From JBOGCH01 sp051656645 (GTDB lineage Bacteria > Bacteroidota > Bacteroidia > Bacteroidales > Marinifilaceae), in NCBI GenBank assembly GCA_051656645.1, contig JBOGCH010000005.1:120633-184632 (forward strand): a stretch of 64,000 bases of DNA. The letters are read 5' to 3'. A program made the position numbers and the translations under genes. The notes under the pieces are model-generated. The model was not told the origin of the DNA. It saw only the letters and a list, made by a program, of their open reading frames with translations, and made no database searches. This document shows positions 32,673-40,647 of this stretch, in pieces. Each line of letters begins with the position of its first letter. Position 1 is the stretch's first letter.

Positions 32673-33581
32673 TTATTTAGCAAGCAACGCAGACAAAGCT
32701 ATAGAGTTAAGTTTTGTTTCAACACTGTCCCCTCTGGAAGAGAGTACACATGGAACCTTTGCACCAACCATTGTAGCACCAACCTTAGCATTTGTAAACT
32801 TGGTCATTGTTTTATAGAATGCATTTCCAGAATCTAAATTAGGGAAAATCAAGCAGTCCGCATCTCCCGCAACCGGTGTGCGTACTTTCTTAATTTCAGC
32901 AGCCTCTTTATTTATGGCAACATCCAATCCCATTGGACCTTCAATTACAGCTTTCGCAATCTGTCCGCGTTCGCCCATTTTACTTAAAATAGCAGCATCC
33001 ATCGTAGAAGGTACTTTAGGTAACACTTGCTCTGTAGGTGCTACAAGAGCAATTTTAGGCATGTTTATACCCAAGCAATTTGCAACATTCGTTACGTAGC
33101 GAATCATTGCCTGTTTTTGATCGATATCCGGATTTGGAATTACTGCAACATCACTTATCGTTAAAAGTTTATGGTACATATCATGCTCCATAATTGTAAC
33201 ATGCGACAATATTCCCTTTGGAGGAACCAATCCCGCCTCTTTATTTAATATTGCGCGCATAAACTTGTCAGTACTTACTAAACCTTTCATCAAGAAATCG
33301 CCTTGACCATTCTGGATTAGGTCTACAGCCTTCATTGCGGCAAGCATTTCATTCGGTTCATGTACAATTCTAATTAAAGACAAATCATATCCATGTGCTG
33401 CACAAATAGAATTTATTATTTCACTATCGCCAATTAGCGTAGCATCAATCAATTGCGCTTTTACGGCAAGATATGCGGCCTCAATGGAATGGTCATCATT
33501 AGCGTAAGCAACAACAATACGTTTTTTTGTTTCGCTATTCTTTAGTTTTTCGTAAATCTCGCTAATCTTATTTATTTTCAT
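32673..33581 (-). CDS. ptb: Phosphate butyryltransferase / phosphotransacetylase-family protein
   Basis: A 302-residue acyltransferase of the Pta/Ptb fold, exchanging CoA and phosphate on a short acyl chain. Family features include VVAYANDDHSIEAA near the N terminus, DFLMKGLVSTDKFMRAIL (about residues 95-112), the KIALVAPTEQV strand, and the glycine-rich C-terminal GATMVGAKVPCVLSSRGDS with the phosphate-binding Ser-Arg. Length favours Ptb over long Pta enzymes. In many Bacteroidales ptb is followed by butyrate kinase; here no kinase gene is beside it, so the acyl group actually used is uncertain. Confidence 0.85.
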   Translation of the reverse strand: MKINKISEIYEKLKNSETKKRIVVAYANDDHSIEAAYLAVKAQLIDATLIGDSEIINSICAAHGYDLSLIRIVHEPNEMLAAMKAVDLIQNGQGDFLMKGLVSTDKFMRAILNKEAGLVPPKGILSHVTIMEHDMYHKLLTISDVAVIPNPDIDQKQAMIRYVTNVANCLGINMPKIALVAPTEQVLPKVPSTMDAAILSKMGERGQIAKAVIEGPMGLDVAINKEAAEIKKVRTPVAGDADCLIFPNLDSGNAFYKTMTKFTNAKVGATMVGAKVPCVLSSRGDSVETKLNSIALSALLAK

Positions 33582-33614
33582 ATCTAAAAGTTATGTTTTG
33601 ATTGTAATATGTAA

Positions 33615-33622
33615 CAAAAGTA
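33615..33622 (-). promoter_or_regulatory. Probable ptb promoter -7 box
   Basis: TACTTTTG on the minus strand, 34 bases before the ptb ATG. Confidence 0.4.
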
Positions 33623-33877
33623 TCTATAAAAATATAAAAACAAAACTTTTTTCTCATTTTTATTCTATTTGTGCAATTACGAAATTTCTTCATAAATAGT
33701 TGCTTAGAATCAAATATTTATGAAGAATACACCTCTTCCCATTATTTATAAACAGCAAATAGGTATTAATACTTGCGCATAATGGCATACCCTGGTTACT
33801 GCCTATTTTTGAGAGCCTCCCCTCTCCCAACTCTACACCACCGTTCATCCTCTTTCCTGGCACGCACAATAACGTCT

Positions 33878-34083
33878 TCTTCTCCTTAGTCTCTCCCTAT
33901 TTGCCCCCTGGTTTCGCTCTGGTTGCTCCCTATCAAGTCCGTATTAAGTTCGTATCAACTTCGTGTTATATTCGTGTCTATAGACTCGAAGTTAATACGG
34001 ACTTGATACGAACTTAATGCGAAGTTGATAGGGAGCAACCAGAGCGTAAGCAGAGCGCGATCAGATAGGGACTAAAGAGGAGG
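33878..34083. repeat. 11-bp-periodic imperfect palindrome, copy 2
   Basis: A relative of the element at 11841-12118. It is centred with no spacer on GTCTATAGAC (33976-33985). Outer arms 33915-33936 and 34025-34046 pair perfectly over 22 bases (CTCTGGTTGCTCCCTATC core). Between them the DNA is a run of 11-base units in exact register: TCAAGTCCGTA at 33933, TTAAGTTCGTA at 33944, TCAACTTCGTG at 33955, TTATATTCGTG at 33966, TCTATAGACTC at 33977, GAAGTTAATAC at 33988, GGACTTGATAC at 33999, GAACTTAATGC at 34010, GAAGTTGATAG at 34021, and on through GGAGCAACCAG at 34032. Units are the same kinds as in copy 1 but in a different order. The rest of the gene-free gap 33582-34399 is featureless AT-rich DNA. 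Confidence 0.85.
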
Positions 34084-34399
34084 TATAATATTAACTCCTA
34101 GTTTATATTTATCAGACAGAATGGTAATCTGACATAAATTTGAACAAAGATTCTGTGTTGACGTAATGATAATAATAGTTAATAAACAGATATCCGATGA
34201 ATATATTCCTGCTGAGTTTGAAAATATTTTTACTGTAAATAAAATATTTTTTCACATTTGAGTTTACATTTACTTTATATGTGCGTATACGAAATAAAAC
34301 AATCAGTTTATATGATAAAAAAATAGCAAGAAAAGTAGATACTAATGCTTTTTTTTGCTATTTTCATCTTTAAATAACAAACAAAGTATTAATTGCGGT

Positions 34400-34972
34400 A
34401 TGAACAAAAAAAGACAAATCCAGAACAAGAAAGTGAAACAAAAAGCGGTTTTCTTTGATAGAGATGGAACTATCAATTCAGATGAAGGACACTACTACGT
34501 CTATAAGGTTAAGGATTTTGTTTTTAACCCTGGCGTAATAAGTGGCATGAAACGCTTACAAGATGCCGGCTATTTACTATTTGTTATAACAAATCAGGGC
34601 GGCGTTGCCAAAGAGATTTATACGAAGGAAGAGGTTGAGGAATTACATCAGTATATGGAAGAGTGTTTAGCCAAGGAAGGCGTTAAGTTATCGAAGATAT
34701 ACTATTGTCCGCATCATGAAAGTATAAAGACATGCGTGTGCCGTAAACCTTCGCCTTATATGGTCAATTTAGCTATTGATGAGTATAATATAGATAGGGC
34801 CGGTTCATATTTCATTGGTGACAGTTCACGGGATGTTAAATGTGCCGAGGCTGCTAACATAAAACCAATTAAAATTATCAAGAATCAGGATGTGACTCCT
34901 TGTATAGATAAGATTTTAAAAACCTCAAAACCTGTTTACAAGCCGGCAATAATCATTGACGATGATTTTTAG
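34400..34972 (+). CDS. HAD-family phosphatase, GmhB/HisB-N type
   Basis: A 190-residue HAD-IIIA phosphatase resembling D-glycero-D-manno-heptose-1,7-bisphosphate 7-phosphatase, an enzyme of lipopolysaccharide heptose synthesis. The catalytic DxD is in VFFDRDGTIN (near residue 20), the second motif is VITNQGG, and the zinc-binding loop is CPHHESIKTCVCRKP (about residues 106-120), with GDSSRDVKCA after it. The ATG at 34400 is preferred over 34355 because the family starts shortly before the DxD strand. A histidinol-phosphatase role is the main alternative. The C-terminal 25 residues are an extra acidic tail. Confidence 0.85.
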   Translation: MNKKRQIQNKKVKQKAVFFDRDGTINSDEGHYYVYKVKDFVFNPGVISGMKRLQDAGYLLFVITNQGGVAKEIYTKEEVEELHQYMEECLAKEGVKLSKIYYCPHHESIKTCVCRKPSPYMVNLAIDEYNIDRAGSYFIGDSSRDVKCAEAANIKPIKIIKNQDVTPCIDKILKTSKPVYKPAIIIDDDF

Positions 34973-34996
34973 TGCTCTATGGTTGCTTTGTTGTTG

Positions 34997-36130
34997 CTAA
35001 TCCATTTCGATTTGCGCAACAAAGCGCGTTTCGTCGGTTACCGGCGTAAGCGCTAGTATGCCTTTTTCCAGTTTGCCCTCCACGTTAAAACAGCAATTAT
35101 GTAATTGTTGCGTGTAGTATTGTTGAGCCTCTTTGGGTGCATATTGTTTTATAGAAAATATTCCCTTCCTGTGTGGAGCACATATTTGTTCATGTAATTT
35201 TAGTGCCAATATTCCCATATTTAGACGATAATTAATTTCAATGAACGGAATTATTCTATCTGTTGTTTGTAGCATATCGACACCTAAATATCCGCGATAC
35301 CATGTGGCTACTTGTGTCTTTAAGATACTTGTAACTTGTGTAATTAATTGTGTGGTTACTCCCACATGGTGTCTTATAGCCTCTTCGCTCATAATGTGAT
35401 TACCAATGTATTCTCCATTTGTCCCGGTATAAAACAAGGACGTTCCCAAGAACTCTACATCGCCATTTTCAGTAATATAAAATTCAAGGCCAAAATCGTT
35501 TATTTTGTCGTATCGGCGCTCAATGGTAACACTACCTTGCTTTTTAAGTATGCCGTGAATCCACTCCTTTTCCTTTTCCTGCAATTTTTGTGCGACAAAT
35601 AAAATACCCTTTCCGGATGATGACCAAGGTGCTTTTATAACGCAGTTGCCTTTTTTACCTATCTCTTTATCGACTTCCTCAATGGATTTTGCAACACATA
35701 CGTCCTCAATTATTTGATTGGGAAATAGTGTATTCCACTCCTCAATGCATTGAGCCATTGTGCAGCGACTCACTTTGTTTCGCATATCGTCAGTCCATTC
35801 TTGATAATGTGGATTGATATGCATTTGTTGCATCGTTCTATTTATATTAGGCGCATTACCCCATGGTACATATTCAAAGTTGTCTTTGCTTGTGGTTATG
35901 TCCTGCACAGTGATGTAATTGACGTTTAAACCCAACTTGTGGATTAAGTCCACATATTCCCTTTGTGGATATTCATGACAAAGTACATAATCTCCTTTTG
36001 CCGTAAAGAAGGTCATTATACATGCAAGCTCATTACGCATCTGAGCAATATTCCGTGGAGGTGAGTAGTGCGGAAGTTGATTTCCAATAGCCATTTCGCA
36101 CTCATTATTGAATAAGAATAGTCGTTTCAT
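34997..36130 (-). CDS. ATP-grasp-like protein of unknown function, last gene of the umuDC operon
   Basis: 377 residues, not assigned to a named family. Three features suggest an ATP-grasp ligase fold: the glycine-rich strand-loop CVIKAPWSSSGKGILFV (around residues 165-181, resembling the ATP-grasp lysine and P-loop), an acidic GLEFYITENGDVEFLG strand pair, and the C-terminal metal-binding-like PFIEINYRLNMG (near residue 315). The N-terminal domain is of mixed alpha/beta type. It starts six bases after umuC on the same strand, so it belongs to a helicase-umuD-umuC-ATP-grasp operon. What it ligates, and why it sits with a mutagenic polymerase, is unknown. Confidence 0.6.
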   Translation of the reverse strand: MKRLFLFNNECEMAIGNQLPHYSPPRNIAQMRNELACIMTFFTAKGDYVLCHEYPQREYVDLIHKLGLNVNYITVQDITTSKDNFEYVPWGNAPNINRTMQQMHINPHYQEWTDDMRNKVSRCTMAQCIEEWNTLFPNQIIEDVCVAKSIEEVDKEIGKKGNCVIKAPWSSSGKGILFVAQKLQEKEKEWIHGILKKQGSVTIERRYDKINDFGLEFYITENGDVEFLGTSLFYTGTNGEYIGNHIMSEEAIRHHVGVTTQLITQVTSILKTQVATWYRGYLGVDMLQTTDRIIPFIEINYRLNMGILALKLHEQICAPHRKGIFSIKQYAPKEAQQYYTQQLHNCCFNVEGKLEKGILALTPVTDETRFVAQIEMD

Positions 36131-36136
36131 TGTTTA

Positions 36137-37399
36137 TTATATCTTTACTTCTATAATATCGGACCAACGTGTTGTATATTCCGGGGAGAGAAAATTTCTA
36201 TTCATCTCCTCTATCGGATTGTATGACACACCTGCCACTTGAATTGTTCCGCGTCCGTAATAGTGATTTAAGTCATCTAGAGTTTTCATTAAGCGCTGGT
36301 GTTTATTTCTATTTACATTATCAAAAAGAGAGGCTTGTACGCCTTTCTCCGGGACAAAATCACTTAGAATTACACCTCCGCGTTTATAGGCTAATCCTTG
36401 CTGATAAAGCTCTTGCAACTTTTGTAGTACTGCTTTATTTACCTCAACAGTACTTTGTGTGGGAACTTGAAAAGGTATCTCCGAAACAAATTTATGGTAT
36501 CTTTCATTCGTTTCGAAGGGGTTTGTAGCCATAAATATAGTAACACGTGCACAACATGATTTTTGATTTCTTAATTTCTCCATGGCACGCTCTACAAATG
36601 TCAGAAAGGCCGAGCGTAGCTCTATTTCCTTGTATAGACTTTTTGAAAATGTACGCGTTATTTGTATTTGCTTGCGGAGAGGCTGTGATTTCTCAACCTT
36701 TAAACATACTTCTCCTTTTAGTTCTAGCTGTAAACGTAAGCCGTGTACTCCCATTTCTTGTTTTATCCACGATGTAGGTAAGCGGCAGAAATCAGTAACA
36801 CTTACAACTCCAGCGGATTGCAGCTTACGTGCTAGGCGAGAGCCTATTCCCCATATATCCGATATGGGCATGTGTCCTAGAACCTTGGTTATGTCCTCCG
36901 GTTTGTACATCACACAGCATCCATTTAGTTTTGGGTATTTCTTACATAGTCCGGCGGCAACCTTAGCGAGTGTTTTTGTTGGTGCAATTCCTAGACTTAT
37001 GGGTATCCCGGTGGCTTGCCTAACTTTACGAACAAGCTCCTCTCCTTTGCTTTTAAGCTTTAAGATATCTATGCCGGAGAAATCTATAAAACATTCATCA
37101 ATTGAGTATTGTTCCGTAATGCCGGCAGCTTGCTTTAATAAAAACATTACACGTTGGGATAAATCGGCATACAAGCGGAAATTACTTGAATATACGGCAA
37201 TATTATGTTCTTGTATAAGCTTTTCTATCTGATAGCGAGGTGCTCCCATTTTTATACCCAACTTTTTCACCTCGTTACTACGCGCAACAACACACCCGTC
37301 GTTATTACTTAAAACAACAACGGGCTTTCCTTCAAGGCCGGGATTAAATACCCGCTCGCAGGAGACAAAGAAGTTATTACAATCGGCAAGTCCTATCAT
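36137..37399 (-). CDS. umuC: Y-family DNA polymerase V catalytic subunit
   Basis: Translesion DNA polymerase, 420 residues. The catalytic acidic residues are in GLADCNNFFVSCE at the very N terminus and in QYSIDECFIDFSG (about residues 98-110). The helix-hairpin-helix region DIWGIGSRLARKL follows near residue 185, then the little-finger domain. It begins four bases after umuD ends, and the pair together form Pol V. The long C terminus after residue 350 (VPEKGVQASLFDNVNR) is characteristic of UmuC rather than DinB. Confidence 0.95.
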   Translation of the reverse strand: MIGLADCNNFFVSCERVFNPGLEGKPVVVLSNNDGCVVARSNEVKKLGIKMGAPRYQIEKLIQEHNIAVYSSNFRLYADLSQRVMFLLKQAAGITEQYSIDECFIDFSGIDILKLKSKGEELVRKVRQATGIPISLGIAPTKTLAKVAAGLCKKYPKLNGCCVMYKPEDITKVLGHMPISDIWGIGSRLARKLQSAGVVSVTDFCRLPTSWIKQEMGVHGLRLQLELKGEVCLKVEKSQPLRKQIQITRTFSKSLYKEIELRSAFLTFVERAMEKLRNQKSCCARVTIFMATNPFETNERYHKFVSEIPFQVPTQSTVEVNKAVLQKLQELYQQGLAYKRGGVILSDFVPEKGVQASLFDNVNRNKHQRLMKTLDDLNHYYGRGTIQVAGVSYNPIEEMNRNFLSPEYTTRWSDIIEVKI

Positions 37400-37402
37400 T
37401 AC

Positions 37403-37834
37403 TTATACTTTCTTGACAACATATTGCACCACACCCCACACAAGAAATTGATTATCGGCAGTAACCTGTATCGGACTGTAGTCCGGGTTAGCAGGCATAA
37501 GCCATAAACACTCCTGTTCCTTTTTTACACGCTTTAGCGTAAAGGCTCCGTCAATAAAACAAACGGCTAAACATCCGTCCGTGGGTTCAATAGCTTTGTC
37601 TATAACTAATAAATCGCCATCGTCAACACCATCGTTTATCATACTTACACCGCTAACACGGGCATAAAAGGTGGATGCCGGATTACGAATAAGTTCTCTG
37701 TTTAAATCGAGCGATAACTCAAAATAGTCATCGCCGGGCGAAGGAAATCCGGCCGGAATGGCCTCCTCATAATAAGGAAGTTGTCCGGCTGTTTCTGTAT
37801 TTGGGATAAATAATTCTAAACTAATTTGTTTCAT
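37403..37834 (-). CDS. umuD: UmuD, S24-family self-cleaving Pol V accessory subunit
   Basis: A 143-residue LexA-like serine peptidase. The cleavage site is in IPAGFPSPGDD (Ala-Gly bond near residues 28-29), the catalytic serine in VSGVSMIND (near residue 63) and the lysine in GAFTLKRVK (near residue 100). Self-cleavage gives UmuD', which activates UmuC. It overlaps the helicase gene by 14 bases upstream and is followed after three bases by umuC. No LexA gene lies in the window, so how the operon is induced is not evident. Confidence 0.94.
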   Translation of the reverse strand: MKQISLELFIPNTETAGQLPYYEEAIPAGFPSPGDDYFELSLDLNRELIRNPASTFYARVSGVSMINDGVDDGDLLVIDKAIEPTDGCLAVCFIDGAFTLKRVKKEQECLWLMPANPDYSPIQVTADNQFLVWGVVQYVVKKV

Positions 37835-39743
37835 CTTCCTTAAGCATATTATTATTTCCTACTTCTATTACTCCCTCACGCTCCAAAACATAATCATGGA
37901 ATGAGCGATAAAATGAGCTACATGACAGTGTATTACGATCGCCGATAACAATAAGCTTCATTCTAGCCCTTGTTATGGCAACATTCATTCGTCGTAAATC
38001 GCCCAAGAATCCTATCTCATTTTCGGCATTACTACGCACTAAACTCACCATAATAACATCTCTTTCCTGTCCCTGAAAACCGTCCACGGTGTGTATGGTA
38101 AGCAAACTGCGGATGGGCGAAAAGAATTTATCGCGCTTAATGAGTCGGCGAATTTGGATAACTTGAGCACGATAGGGAGAGATGATACCTATATCAATCC
38201 GTTCATCGATCATCCTGTCAATGGTTACTTCCCGAATGTATTTTTTTAGCATCTCTACGGCAATACGGGCTTCATCTACGTTAAGTTTTCCCCCCGTTGC
38301 TGTAACAACTTCTTTACTTTCCAAGGAATGAGTGTCATACCACACTACCGGTTGATCAAACTGCAAAATGGTCCGGTCACTTACCTCTGGTGCAGCAATC
38401 ATTTTACCATGGTAGAACCAGTTTGACGAAAAAGTCATTATGTCCCTGTGCATTCGATACTGAATGGCAAGGAGTGAAACAATCTCCGGATGCCTAACGG
38501 CAACTTTCTGCATAAGCGAATGTCCTAAACCGCCGTATAAGGCCTCAACACACTTCACTGTGGGCGGAAGTTGGTGATGGTCACCGGCAAAAACCACTCT
38601 ATCGCATTTAGATATAGGAATCCAACAGGCCGCCTCTAGGGCTTGCGCTGCTTCATCAATGAATAAGGTAGAGAAACGTTTACTTGTCAGTTCCCTATTT
38701 GCAGCACCAACAAGCGTTGAGGCTATGACGCGAGCCTCACTAAATAAATCGTTTTCAATTAAATATTCTAAATGATCAATCTTACCTTTTTGGGCAGCAA
38801 TCTTATCACGAATATCTCCTCCTTTTTTTCTTTTTTTATTGTATAAGGCGCGTAGATCCGTTCGCGCTCGCTTAAGCTGACCAAACAGCGGATGCATGGC
38901 AAACTGACGCTCATAGGTAAAAGAGAGCATCTTTTCATTTACTTTAGTGGGATTCCCTATTCGCAATACTTTAATACCACGATCTACAAGTTTTTCGGAG
39001 ATCCAATCCACTGCAGTATTACTTTGAGCACACACCAAAACCTGATTCTCACGCCTTAAAGTTTCATAAATTGTTTCGACTAATGTAGTGGTTTTTCCAG
39101 TTCCCGGAGGTCCATGAATAATAGCCGTTTCTTTGGCATTTAATACCTTCTGAACCGCTAATTCCTGCGATTTGTTTAGCCAAGAAAATCCGGCAACTCT
39201 ATTGGCATTGCCAATTTCTATGGACGATGTTCCTAGCAACGTGTCACGCAAGTGTGCCAATCTGTTGCCCTTTGCATTTATCGTCTCGGACAAAGCCGTA
39301 AACATATGTTTATAGGAATTGTTATCGAAATGTAATTGTACACCCAAGTTGCTACGTCCGCGCAAAGCGGTATAAGCCTCGAAAGAATCGAGTTCCACAA
39401 CCATACGTCCCTCTTCCACTCTATTAACACGACCAATAATATTTAAATAATCGAGACTATTGTTATCCTGCGCCACAAAGAATGTTACCACTCTCCCTGG
39501 CTCAAACTGATGCTCAGTATCTTCATCCGGCTGTGTTAGACGCTGAATTTCAACCACAAGTCGGTTAAGTGAATTGTAATATCTGTGCTCAGTGTCGACC
39601 GGGTACCAACATATTCCTCTACTAACTAGTTTTAATATGCCTGTATACTCGGCCTGCTTTTTATAAGCTTCCCGCTCATGATTAAATTCTTGACGTAATA
39701 ACGCACTTTGTTTTAACAACTCTCCTGCAATCTGATTATCCAT
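37821..39743 (-). CDS. SF1 helicase, UPF1/IGHMBP2-like
   Basis: A 640-residue DNA/RNA helicase of superfamily 1B. Walker A is IIHGPPGTGKTTTLVETI (near residue 210), the Q-motif WLNKSQELAV precedes it, motif II is LFIDEAAQALEAA (DEAA), and later motifs HHQLPPTV, YRMHRDIM, TVDGFQGQERDVI and RRMNVAITRARMKL are all present, so the ATPase looks intact. The first 180 residues are the beta-barrel and stalk region of IGHMBP2-type helicases. Overlap with umuD suggests it acts in the same damage-tolerance operon, perhaps remodelling stalled forks or R-loops; that role is inferred. Confidence 0.9.
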   Translation of the reverse strand: MDNQIAGELLKQSALLRQEFNHEREAYKKQAEYTGILKLVSRGICWYPVDTEHRYYNSLNRLVVEIQRLTQPDEDTEHQFEPGRVVTFFVAQDNNSLDYLNIIGRVNRVEEGRMVVELDSFEAYTALRGRSNLGVQLHFDNNSYKHMFTALSETINAKGNRLAHLRDTLLGTSSIEIGNANRVAGFSWLNKSQELAVQKVLNAKETAIIHGPPGTGKTTTLVETIYETLRRENQVLVCAQSNTAVDWISEKLVDRGIKVLRIGNPTKVNEKMLSFTYERQFAMHPLFGQLKRARTDLRALYNKKRKKGGDIRDKIAAQKGKIDHLEYLIENDLFSEARVIASTLVGAANRELTSKRFSTLFIDEAAQALEAACWIPISKCDRVVFAGDHHQLPPTVKCVEALYGGLGHSLMQKVAVRHPEIVSLLAIQYRMHRDIMTFSSNWFYHGKMIAAPEVSDRTILQFDQPVVWYDTHSLESKEVVTATGGKLNVDEARIAVEMLKKYIREVTIDRMIDERIDIGIISPYRAQVIQIRRLIKRDKFFSPIRSLLTIHTVDGFQGQERDVIMVSLVRSNAENEIGFLGDLRRMNVAITRARMKLIVIGDRNTLSCSSFYRSFHDYVLEREGVIEVGNNNMLKEDETN

Positions 39744-39764
39744 ATTATCTATTGAATTACGTTA

Positions 39765-39772
39765 CAAAGATA
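39765..39772 (-). promoter_or_regulatory. Probable promoter -7 box of the helicase-umuDC operon
   Basis: TATCTTTG on the minus strand, 22 bases before the helicase ATG. No LexA-like dyad was recognised around it. Confidence 0.5.
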
Positions 39773-39848
39773 ATATTATTCGGACTTTATTAATGACATA
39801 GTAATATCCTTTCCATGATATTCCATTTTACCGTATTATTATACAAAA

Positions 39849-39960
39849 CAACCATATTTGGTTGATTATTAAAAAACAACCATATTTAATTGATTATCGA
39901 AAAACAACCATATTTGGTTGATTATTAAAAAACAACCATATTTGGTTGATTATTGAAAAT
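39849..39960 (+). repeat. Four 28-bp tandem repeats, each with a CAACCA-type palindrome
   Basis: The 16-base dyad CAACCATATTTGGTTG occurs at 39849-39864, 39905-39920 and 39933-39948, with a variant right half (AATTG) at 39877-39892. The start-to-start distance is exactly 28 bases each time, and the linker is ATTATTAAAAAA or close to it. The last dyad ends on the TTG that serves as -33 element for the downstream SatD gene. This looks like an operator array rather than a CRISPR, since the linkers do not vary. Confidence 0.88.
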
Positions 39961-39975
39961 ATATACATATATTTG
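39946..39975 (+). promoter_or_regulatory. satD promoter overlapping the last operator repeat
   Basis: TTG (39946-39948, the end of the fourth dyad) and TATATTTG (39968-39975) are 19 bases apart and match the Bacteroidota -33 and -7 elements. A protein bound to the repeats would cover the -33 region. Confidence 0.7.
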
Positions 39976-39999
39976 TTATAAACTTAATAATTATATACT

Positions 40000-40644
40000 G
40001 TGCAGATAAAAGGCGTAATCACGGGCGATATTATAAACTCCACGAGTTTAACTCCCAAACAGAGAGAACTATTAATTCAAACACTCAGAGAGTTAATGGA
40101 CTCATTGCATAATATGGGCTCTATGCAATATGAAATGTTTAGAGGCGATAGTTTTCAGATTATTGTTGATGAACCTCAACACACACTTGAGGTTGCAATA
40201 CTGCTTAGAGCGGGATTAAATAAATCTACCCCAAAAGAGAGTAAGCAAAAATGGGATGCTCGGATGGCAATAGGTATTGGTACAATTAATTATACATCGG
40301 AGAAGGTTACACTGTCGGATGGAGAAGCATTTCACCTATCGGGCAGAGAATTTGATCAATTGGATAAGAAATGTTTGGCTATTCGCACGCCGTGGACTGA
40401 AGCAAACGAAGAGCTTGCAGTTAGTACTGCATTTGCCGATGACATTATTAGCGGATGGACCTCTGCACAAGCGCAAGTTATATTTATATCCCTAAGCATG
40501 CAATGCTCGCAAAAAGAGATTGCCCTGGAAATAGATAAAACAACACAAAATGTCAGCAAATTATTAAATACGGGTAAACAGTCCTTGATAGAACTATATA
40601 TTCAACGCTACAAGCAAATAATAAATAATAATCTTAATACGTAG
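40000..40644 (+). CDS. SatD family protein: cyclase-fold-like domain plus helix-turn-helix
   Basis: 214 residues from a GTG start; the next ATG (residue 33) would remove the first conserved strand. I recognise the SatD family. Residues 1-130 follow the order of class III nucleotide cyclases: GDIINSTSL (Asp10, metal-Asp position), FRGDSFQIIV (Asp50, second metal-Asp position), a helix with AILLRAGL, then MAIGIGTI, and FHLSGR (111-116), aligning with the cyclase VNxAAR, where His112 replaces the catalytic Asn and Arg116 is kept. Residues about 150-205 contain an HTH, CSQKEIALEIDKTTQNVSKL. A nucleotide-sensing transcription factor is therefore plausible; enzymatic activity is uncertain. The DUF3307 gene follows after three bases. 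Confidence 0.75.
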   Translation: MQIKGVITGDIINSTSLTPKQRELLIQTLRELMDSLHNMGSMQYEMFRGDSFQIIVDEPQHTLEVAILLRAGLNKSTPKESKQKWDARMAIGIGTINYTSEKVTLSDGEAFHLSGREFDQLDKKCLAIRTPWTEANEELAVSTAFADDIISGWTSAQAQVIFISLSMQCSQKEIALEIDKTTQNVSKLLNTGKQSLIELYIQRYKQIINNNLNT

Positions 40645-40647
40645 AAT

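Noticed and set aside
36582..37232. 216-codon plus-strand frame inside umuC
   Set aside because: Antisense shadow of a well-supported polymerase gene with all catalytic motifs; Ser/Cys-rich composition typical of shadows.
39849..39960. Possible CRISPR array (regular repeats with a 28-bp step)
   Set aside because: The linkers between the 16-bp dyads are only 12 bases long and nearly identical, there are just four units, and no cas gene is nearby; an operator array explains it better.
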